A DNA stretch of 11,653 nucleotides, taken from contig JADKBL010000050.1 in assembly GCA_016718875.1 (NCBI GenBank), positions 1-11,653 on the forward strand, in the 5' to 3' direction. The translations under genes and the position numbers were made by a program. Source of the stretch: Bacteroidota bacterium (GTDB taxonomy: Bacteria > Bacteroidota > Bacteroidia > Bacteroidales > VadinHA17). This document shows, in pieces, positions 5,538 through 11,653 of the stretch; positions within the stretch are counted from its first letter, which is position 1; each line of letters opens with the position of its first letter. The notes beneath the pieces are model-generated. The model was not told the DNA's origin. It ran no database searches and saw only the letters and a list, made by a program, of their open reading frames with translations.

Positions 5538-7235
5538 TCACCTTGGCAAGCTCATTATATTTTTTGCTTCCTCAGGCAAACCGATTGTCTTTAAAATGAT
5601 TTCAAGGTCCTGGCAGTCCTGTTTGAAGAGGAAAGGATCCTGCTTTATGAATTTATAATAAAGCGTTTTGGCTTCATCATAATATCCTGCTTTGGCAGCC
5701 TTAAAAATATGAGCTATCTCAACAAAATCGTACTTCATAACAAATGTCCTGTCAGGTTTGCTGTTTACAAACTCAGGATAGTTTACGACTGTGTAGGGAA
5801 CTCTGGCCTTCTCGACCAGCACTGGTACTGATGACTCTCCCTTCTCGTCTATATGGGTCAGGAAAAGGTCAGTATAAGGACCGTATAGCTTGGAAACAAA
5901 CACTATCCATTTGCTGTTCGGTGACCATGCATGCCAGGAGTTCATCGATTTGAAATTAGCCTTTAGCATCCTCGATTTCCCCCCCTCAAGCGGTATAATA
6001 TGAAGACGGCTGTCAGGCTGAAGAAGCATGAAACTCTCTGCCTGACAATAAATAAGCCATTTTCCGTCGGGGGATACTGCCGGGAAGTAGTTGCTCATCC
6101 CGTTTCCTGAAGCTCCTTTAATAGGTTTGGCCTCGCCTCCCTTTCCATCGTTGAACGGAATGGAACACAGTTCATATTTAATCTTCATCTCCCTGCGTAC
6201 GTACTTGTTTACCAGAGCAGTATCCTTTACATCTATCTCATGCATCTTACCCTCCCTGGGCAGAGCTTCAGCCCTGCAGAAAATAATATTCTTTCCATCA
6301 GGTGTCCATATAGCATTCGATTGCACATATTCTTCAAGGTTGGCTCCGGGCAGCTCTTTTAATTCTTTAGTATTCAGGTCATATATGGCCAGATGCCCAT
6401 TGACAGGGAAGAAGAGCTGTGAATACTTAAGTTCCTCCATTGTACCTCCGATGGGGAAGTTCTTAATAACTACGCGGTCCTTCACTGTTGTTACAAGATA
6501 TCTGCCATCAGGGGACAGCTTGGAGAAAAGTCCAAATGTTCTCCTTTTCTCAAGCTTTGACCATGAGTTATATTTTTCAATATTAAACAGAACCGTATCC
6601 TCCACTTTTGTAATGAAATAACCACCCTTGTCCCTTAGGCCTGCATCGAGGTCGAGTCCCAGAGTATTTCCATCCTGAGATAATGAATGGCAGTTGCCGC
6701 AAACAGGGAAGCCACGCATAGCAACATGTGGCTTATGCTTACTGCCAAAATCGATCAGGACAAAGTTCATGGAATCAAGATTTCTTTCGGCAAAGAGAAA
6801 CGGGATAGGCATCTGTCTGAAAAGAACTGGTGCTCCCACAGAGTCTTTGCTCACGCTAAATGATACTTTTGAAGGCCTCTCCTCAGTTCCGGACCTTTTC
6901 ACTGTGAAAAAGATCTTTCCTCCTTCAGAGGAAGCTTTTATACTATCCCAGGCTGATTCTCCGGGAGTCCAGTTCGGATTATTTACCGTGACAGTATATG
7001 ACAATTTATTGTTTTCAGTGTAAAGATTCACATCATAGCTGATGTTTTTATCAGGCTTCTGGCTCCACCAGTCAAATGAAGGAGATGGAAACTCAGGCGG
7101 GAAAAGAGCGTCGGGATAAGGATATCCTATATTTAAAACTTTGTCGGGTTCCAGCTTTTTTCCGCATGAGGGGATTAATAACAGAAATACTGACAATATC
7201 AGTATAGTATTGATAATGTTCGATTTATTCATCAA
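5538..7235 (-). CDS. c-type haem (CxxCH) / TolB-like propeller lipoprotein
   Basis: Predicted exported lipoprotein of 565 aa. The signal peptide (about 1-23) ends in lipobox LIPSC with Cys24 lipidated. A beta-sandwich region of about 40-135 (FDWWSQKPDKNISYDVNLYTENNKLSYTV...) comes next. PVCGNCHSLSQDG then carries one CxxCH covalent haem c motif at 179-183 (codons near 6701-6687). From about 235 there are PD40/WD40-like blades with the signatures SPDGR (241), TPDGK (311), SPDGK (388) and SPNSK (438). A helical C-terminus (505-565) may be TPR-like. Bacteroidota encode relatives of this layout, often labelled cytochrome-c-related or TolB-like, with no proven role; electron transfer or a structural haem is possible. 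Start is the ATG at 7235; Met2 is an equal alternative. It has its own terminator and is intact, unlike its upstream neighbour. Confidence 0.82.
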   Translation of the reverse strand: MMNKSNIINTILILSVFLLLIPSCGKKLEPDKVLNIGYPYPDALFPPEFPSPSFDWWSQKPDKNISYDVNLYTENNKLSYTVTVNNPNWTPGESAWDSIKASSEGGKIFFTVKRSGTEERPSKVSFSVSKDSVGAPVLFRQMPIPFLFAERNLDSMNFVLIDFGSKHKPHVAMRGFPVCGNCHSLSQDGNTLGLDLDAGLRDKGGYFITKVEDTVLFNIEKYNSWSKLEKRRTFGLFSKLSPDGRYLVTTVKDRVVIKNFPIGGTMEELKYSQLFFPVNGHLAIYDLNTKELKELPGANLEEYVQSNAIWTPDGKNIIFCRAEALPREGKMHEIDVKDTALVNKYVRREMKIKYELCSIPFNDGKGGEAKPIKGASGNGMSNYFPAVSPDGKWLIYCQAESFMLLQPDSRLHIIPLEGGKSRMLKANFKSMNSWHAWSPNSKWIVFVSKLYGPYTDLFLTHIDEKGESSVPVLVEKARVPYTVVNYPEFVNSKPDRTFVMKYDFVEIAHIFKAAKAGYYDEAKTLYYKFIKQDPFLFKQDCQDLEIILKTIGLPEEAKNIMSLPR

Positions 7236-7307
7236 TAATGTGTTAGAAGATATCCTTTAAAACGGGTTAAAGTTAAATATTTTTTGACAGGAACCGTAGT
7301 TGCAGAT

Positions 7308-9262
7308 TTATAATTTGAGGATTTTGCAGGTGCTTAAATTCCATGGAGTCGTAATGACAAAAAAGTATAAACCGGACGGAACAATGTTCCCGTTTTCATC
7401 ATGGAGATCCCATACAAGCGTCTGTTCTCCCGGTTGCTGATTTAAATTACCATAGCCTCTGATTTTTTCCCCGGTAAGTGATAGAATTGAAACATTAATA
7501 TCACATTCTTCAGTTAAGGTATATGCAACAGATACCTCATTTGTTGCCGGATTCGGCCAGGCTTTTGCCTGAAGTGATCCGGGAAAATTTCTGTCATTAA
7601 CACCCAGGGTCCCGATTTCCATACCTAGCAGTGTCCTTATCGGTAATGGAAATATTGTCGAACCAGATATTCTGCATAAAAGTACCTGTACGTTCAATCG
7701 AGATCTGAAACCTGTCAACTGCCGACCAGTCAAATTTGCCTGCAGGGTTATACCATGCATTGTTAAACCACGATCCACTCTCCTTCATCTCACTGAATGG
7801 AATATGTACATTATGCCATTTCTGTCCCATGGCACCATTGTTTTATCGACCATTTTAGACATGCGCAGGGCTTATCTTCAGGTAAGCCTGATACATTATC
7901 CACAAACCTGACTTCAAAGCTTATTTCCAGGATGGTTGCCTCTCACCATAAAATCAATTGCATAATCATTGCTTTCAAGAAGTGAAAGGTCCCTGTCAGG
8001 TTTAAAATCGAAAGTCAGGGCATTATACTGTCTGAAGCTGTCCCATGAGAGGCAGTAAATTCCATTATTTGGAAGGTCAGAGGAGTAAAAGTCAATTATC
8101 CCGGCTCCGCCGCTGGCATCAGATATCAGCTGACCGGTGTAATCAGAATATATCATAAAGCCCTGTGGGTCGGGAGTTATTGAAAATGGGGTCTGTGGCG
8201 GGGCATTTAGTCAGAGCCCCTGAGCAAGGGGATATTCAGATCATGGTTAAATAATTCATAAGTATCCTTATTGAACAAGCCGAATCCTTCCTGGTAATTC
8301 CAGATTGTCGAGGATGTCATTCTGCTCAAGTATTTTCTTACGATTTCATACCAGTAAGTCCTGTCAGCTGCAGGACTGTTTATATTATACACACCGAATT
8401 CACCGCAGAAGAGATTTACTTTCCGTGAGTCCCTGAAGCTTATAGCATTGTCAATTAGCTGCCTGACAGAAGATACAGATCCTTCACTACTATAGCTGAG
8501 AGTCTTGTTTCAATCCAGGTTCCTTAAGAGATTGAGGACAAACAGGCATCCTTAAAGCATCATAGGGAAGGTCACATTTGCAAGCGGGACCAGTGACGGG
8601 TTACTCCATGAGGCACCCTGGTGGGTGAAAATAAAAGGGTCATAGAAATGAAAAGTATATAGAAGGTTCTGATCGTAATAAATAGGCAGATTTTTCAATT
8701 CGGTATATGAATTATACCCCGATCATCCAACAACAATAGTATACTTCTTATCTTTTTCCTTATCGCATTTATTACCCTGCCCTGGATTGCCCCCAGTCTG
8801 TAGTTGAAATTCCGTGAGGTTCATTCAGTATCTCATATAGAACAGGTGAGACCGGTTTTTAAAATAATCAGCAGTCTGCACCCACACCTTAGTCAGAACT
8901 TCCTCAATTTCCGGTGTTGTGCTGACATCAGGATCAAAAGTGTGATTATCAATCATTATATAAAGTTCAAGCTTCTCACACCACGTAACTGCAGAGTCAA
9001 GAAAAGCCAGGTAAACCTTATCAATGACATAATAAGGTTCTCCCGATGTCATGCTGTGCATATTTACAGGAAGTCTTATGACATCACACCCCAGGCTTTT
9101 GATATTCTCAAAATCCTTAAAGGTATATTTTGTGAATTGTATCTGTCTGGGATTACCAGTCTGAAACCATGACGTAAGATTTACCCCGCGGCTGAAAGGA
9201 GCCTGTCCTGAAACAGAAAACACAATAGATGCAAGTAAAATCGCTGACAGAAGTTTTCTCAT
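7308..9262 (-). pseudogene. Degraded GH5 glycosidase with CBM and T9SS sorting domain
   Basis: One ancestral secreted enzyme of about 650 aa, now split across frames. Segments in order: 9262-8837, signal peptide (MRKLLSAILLASIVFSVSG) and GH5 start (GVNLTSWFQ, CDVIRLPVNMHSM, IDNHTF). A frameshift at about 8835 follows, then EILNEPHG with the acid/base Glu codon at 8822-8820. After a further shift and a TGA in place of a probable Trp come YTFHFYDPFIFTHQGASW and FRDSRKVNLFCGEFGVYN, with the nucleophile Glu codon at 8401-8399. The GH5 end is TSSTIWNYQEGFGLF, with a stop at 8207. In a new frame PPQTPFSITPDPQGFMIYSDYTG begins a beta-sandwich carbohydrate-binding module (to about 7640, two more shifts). 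Last is a T9SS type A C-terminal domain (AWPNPATNEVSVAY...GLYFFVI) ending at 7308. I count at least six lesions, so a functional product is very unlikely unless they are assembly errors. Confidence 0.85.
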
Positions 9263-9301
9263 CTGTTCAAAAAAGTATCACTGTCACTAAACTGACAATG
9301 C

Positions 9302-9309
9302 CAAAATTA
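9302..9309 (-). promoter_or_regulatory. Possible -7 element of the GH5 pseudogene
   Basis: On the minus strand TAATTTTG matches TAnnTTTG, 39 bp upstream of the ATG at 9262. No -33 partner is recognisable. A small TGTCA-CTAAAC-TGACA dyad lies just downstream, in the presumed leader. Confidence 0.35.
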
Positions 9310-9330
9310 CTAAAATCCGGGTAAATTATT

Positions 9331-9361
9331 CCCTTCCGCCCTCTGCCTTCAGCCTTCAGCC
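9331..9361. repeat. Short GCCTTCA tandem repeat next to the ChaN-like stop codon
   Basis: The block reads CCCTTCCGCC, CTCTGCCTTC, AGCCTTCAGC, C on the plus strand, with GCCTTCA repeated and a diverged GCCCTCT unit. It ends exactly at the base before the stop codon of the upstream minus-strand gene. On the minus strand it is purine-rich (AAGGCTG units). I recall similar purine-rich interspersed blocks from Bacteroidota intergenic regions but could not check this. Confidence 0.5.
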
Positions 9362-10231
9362 TTATTTGTACGTTCTGGTCATTGAAGTCGGAATAACTAT
9401 AACAAAATCAGCCATTTTCATGCTTTCTTCACTCATTTTGCCGGTTTCATCCTGCAAAACGGTTGTGATAGTTACTGACTTTGTGGAAGGACTATACCTG
9501 TTCAGATACCAGAGTATTCCCTGGTAACGGTCGGAATGATAGCTTCCGTTATAATGAATGACCATCTGTCCCTGCTGGCGGTATTTTACTATTGAATTTG
9601 CCATAGTGGCATCTTTAATTGCCTGAGCCTTTGGAAAATTTTCCGGATTTGGTCCCTTTGGACCCATATTCATGTTGAGCATATCCTTGTAGCAGGCAAG
9701 CTCAGGATCATAATCAATTGGCAGGGGTGCAATATTTTTTCTGCCATCATCAGAGATTTTCTGAAGAGCTTCAAATCCTCCGGAGGAGACAATTGATGCA
9801 TATCTCCTTGGGATGTTTGAAGCTACAAACTGCAGATTGTTCTTTTTTGCAAAAGTGAGGAGTGGCTTATAGTCAGTGCCATAATTTTTCCATAAACGGG
9901 CTTCAGTTTCAAATGAAGACTCTTTGATCAGATCGCTGAAATATTCATCAATTATTATCTGGTTGTCTCTCTCAAACATTTCAGCTGCAAGTATAAGATT
10001 GCTTCCTTTTTCGGCATGGAGATCTTTTGTCAGTTCCAGCTCAAGCCAGTGCGCAATAGGGTTGTCATGAAGCTCGCCGAAGAATACCACATCAGCCCTG
10101 AGAGCCTGTTTTAGCATATCCTGGTAGTCGGCTTTTTTGCCTTCACCGGTGAATACCCTGTATGCAGGTTTATCCTGGGCGTTTGTAACAAATGTTACAA
10201 ATATCAGAAGCACAATTGAAAAAGATCTCAT
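9362..10231 (-). CDS. ChaN-like haem-binding-family (Cofac_haem_bdg) protein
   Basis: An exported protein of 289 aa. Residues 1-18 (MRSFSIVLLIFVTFVTNA) are a signal peptide with AQD following, so it is probably periplasmic and not lipidated. The ChaN/EreA-like core is clear: VVFFGELHDNPIAHWLELEL (48-67), LAAEMFERDNQ (81-91), the helix ARLWKNYGTDYKPLLTFAKKNNL (111-133), ASNIPRRYA (137-145), KAQAIKDATMANSIV (201-215), and VIHYNGSYHSDRYQGI (224-239) with the family's conserved His. The characterised relative ChaN of Campylobacter binds haem and was proposed to act in iron uptake; other relatives are hydrolase-like, so the ligand here is inferred only by family. It sits between two broken genes on the same strand, and its own promoter can be proposed upstream. 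Confidence 0.85.
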   Translation of the reverse strand: MRSFSIVLLIFVTFVTNAQDKPAYRVFTGEGKKADYQDMLKQALRADVVFFGELHDNPIAHWLELELTKDLHAEKGSNLILAAEMFERDNQIIIDEYFSDLIKESSFETEARLWKNYGTDYKPLLTFAKKNNLQFVASNIPRRYASIVSSGGFEALQKISDDGRKNIAPLPIDYDPELACYKDMLNMNMGPKGPNPENFPKAQAIKDATMANSIVKYRQQGQMVIHYNGSYHSDRYQGILWYLNRYSPSTKSVTITTVLQDETGKMSEESMKMADFVIVIPTSMTRTYK

Positions 10232-10261
10232 AATTGAGGATTATAGGTTTTGTTAAATTTT

Positions 10262-10283
10262 ATTGTTCAAAGAAAAGAACAAT
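10262..10283. repeat. Hairpin overlapping the ChaN-like promoter
   Basis: ATTGTTC (10262-10268) and GAACAAT (10277-10283) form a perfect 7-bp inverted repeat with an 8-nt spacer. A second dyad, TGCAAT (10293-10298) and ATTGCA (10304-10309), follows. Neither stem is followed by a T-run on either strand, so they look more like operator or leader structures than terminators. Confidence 0.45.
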
Positions 10284-10297
10284 AATCAGTAGTGCAA
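10268..10297 (-). promoter_or_regulatory. Possible promoter of the ChaN-like gene
   Basis: On the minus strand TTG (10297-10295) is followed after 19 nt by TTTCTTTG (10275-10268), one mismatch from TAnnTTTG. Transcription would start near 10261, about 30 bp before the ATG at 10231. The -7 element lies inside the ATTGTTC/GAACAAT dyad. Confidence 0.35.
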
Positions 10298-10334
10298 TGT
10301 TCAATTGCATTTATTGTATGGACATGCCATGACC

Positions 10335-11653
10335 CTACTTTATCCCGAACCTGTAACTGAATTTAACAAGAAACACATTATGTGGTTTTTCAACTTTACT
10401 GTCGAACAGATCCCCAAGATCATCCATCACATTCAGATCTCCGTTTGAGATATAGCTGCTTCTGGTCTGGCTCCATACAAGGTACACTGATGAACCCGGG
10501 TTGTATTCCCATCTCACAACGAAGTTTGAGAGAAACTCTTTTACATTGAAATCACTGTTGTCAAAGGAATAATCAGTTGACCCGTCTGAGTTCTCATCCA
10601 CATAATATACCTCATCAGAATAGCTTATCTGGTTAGATTTATAGGATGCAAACCTGTCGTGGTATTCACCTGCCATCGGATCAGTGATGAATTTGTGGTT
10701 GTAGTATTTGCCCGTTGCAATAAATGGCTGACCCCAGTATTGAAGTGTAAGATTGGGACTCAGGTTAAGATTGATACGGAATGAAGTATTTACTGTTTTC
10801 TGATCGATAGATGCAAAGATATACCTGTCATCTCCATTATATTCCTTTAAGTCAACGTATTGAAGTTCTGAGTAAGATTTGCTTATTCAGGACTCAGTGT
10901 TATTGCAAGGTAATTTGTAGGTTTGAAAGTAAGTTCAATCTCGGGTAAAAAGTTGGTTGAGCTGTTTTCAAATCCTATATTAAAATACCTGATACATCGA
11001 GAACCACCTTTTGCGCTCATCTGTTTTCAAATCGGTATGAGTTCTGAAGCTGCCCGGTGTTTTTCATTGACGGGCCACCACGTAAAGTCCTGTTTCAAGT
11101 CCTGCAGACTGGAAATCCTCCTCCCAAATATGCATTCCAGTAATTCTTAAAACCCATGTTCCCGTTATATTCAAGACCCATACCCAGATTCTCACCACCG
11201 AAGTTGTGCACAGTATAAACATCACCATTTATATTATACCTTCTGTAAATTCCCTTTGGTTCCCATTGATTATACCCTGCCCATACAAGATTAAGAAGTT
11301 GATCAGCTTCACGTATAAATCCGAGATCGTTAGTTTCAAATCGGTGTTTTCCATATAGATGCAAAGCATGAAGTTCCAGTGTCCGTCGAGTTTCATAACC
11401 TCCATTCTCCCTCCTGATCCTCCGAGCTGTGTTCGGCTTGAATCCAGAACTGTATGGTTGTTGTCAGGGCGCTGGTAATATCTCGCTGATGATGTTTGAG
11501 TTCGCAGTATGGCATCTTCAGATCCCTGTACAAGGCTGAATGGAATTTACATTGTTCATCCAGCTTTTCTTTTTGATATTGTGTGAAATCCAATCCTCCA
11601 GTATAGGCTGCCTTGTGCATAAACTGACTCAGATTCTCATCCAGATTGCGGTT
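10335..11653 (-). pseudogene. DUF5916 outer-membrane protein, frameshifted, 5' end outside the window
   Basis: C-terminal beta-barrel part of a large DUF5916 protein (a family often fused to an N-terminal CBM9-like domain, which would lie beyond the window). The last segment, open from about 10886 to the stop at 10335, reads SELQYVDLKEYNGDDRYIFASIDQKTV, LTLQYWGQPFIATGKYYNHKFITDP, then SSVYLVWSQTRSSY and PHNVFLVKFSYRFGIK. Upstream, other frames give GFENSSTNFLPEIELTFKPTNYLAITLSPE (broken near 10888), WAGYNQWEPKGIYRRYNINGDVYTVHNFGGENLGMGLEYNGNMGFKNYWNAYLGGGF (11290-11110), and LGGSGGRMEVMKLDGHWNFM joined to TGGLDFTQY near the window end. At least four frame changes are needed to read it through, so it is broken or misassembled. 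It is co-oriented with the ChaN-like gene downstream. Confidence 0.8.

Noticed and set aside
6091..6621. 176-aa open frame on the plus strand
   Set aside because: It is antisense to the well-supported propeller lipoprotein gene, has no signal or domain pattern, and no promoter or conserved motif is visible.
7236..7307. Promoter for the propeller lipoprotein (TAACTTTA near 7268-7275)
   Set aside because: It differs from the TAnnTTTG consensus at the key G and has no -33 partner, so I could not support it.
8804..9172. 122-aa plus-strand frame
   Set aside because: Antisense to the GH5 catalytic region, whose minus-strand fragments match a known family.

Overview
The window looks like Bacteroidota chromosome, probably from a Bacteroidales/Marinilabiliales-type bacterium. 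The evidence is AT-rich DNA, start codons without Shine-Dalgarno sequences, several TAnnTTTG-type -7 promoter elements (some with a TTTG/TTG -33 element 19-20 nt upstream), a type IX secretion C-terminal sorting domain, and Bacteroidota-typical families (DUF4251, DUF5916, CxxCH/TolB-like propeller lipoprotein). The species cannot be named from the sequence.

Layout. 1-180: AT-rich leader with a cluster of interlocking dyads. 181-531 (+): folB, dihydroneopterin aldolase. 532-1299 (-): TauE/SafE permease, whose stop codon directly abuts that of folB. 1300-1426: spacer with three CACGGAG copies. 1427-2497 (-): GT4 glycosyltransferase with a TTG start. 2640-3152 (+): secreted DUF4251 protein. 3278-4069 (-): predicted outer-membrane beta-barrel. 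4270-4638 (+): small lipoprotein with a fibronectin-like domain.

4639-5537 is the most unusual stretch. It holds a bidirectional terminator, tRNA-Cys(GCA) with its own -7 element, and a ~0.59 kb unit (4842-5429) bounded by inverted ends. Each end joins a TTCTTAACCCATCCCC tag to a CCTTCCCTTA/TAAGGGAAGG hairpin. Inside is a DUF559 (Vsr-like, PD-(D/E)xK-type) endonuclease gene broken by two frameshifts. Just outside the right end sits an inverted 25-bp copy of the tRNA-Cys 3' end, followed by the terminator of the next gene. I interpret this as a small palindrome-bounded nuclease element inserted beside tRNA-Cys.

5538-11653 is all on the minus strand: an intact lipoprotein with one CxxCH haem motif and a WD40/TolB-like propeller (5538-7235), a badly degraded GH5 glycosidase with a carbohydrate-binding module and T9SS tail (7308-9262), an intact ChaN-like haem-binding-family protein (9362-10231), and a frameshifted DUF5916 outer-membrane protein running off the window (10335-11653).

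Functionally this is a housekeeping gene (folB) plus mostly cell-envelope genes. No pathway links them all. Three of the coding loci are broken by multiple indels or stops while their neighbours are intact. This means either genuine gene decay or local assembly errors, and that should be settled first.
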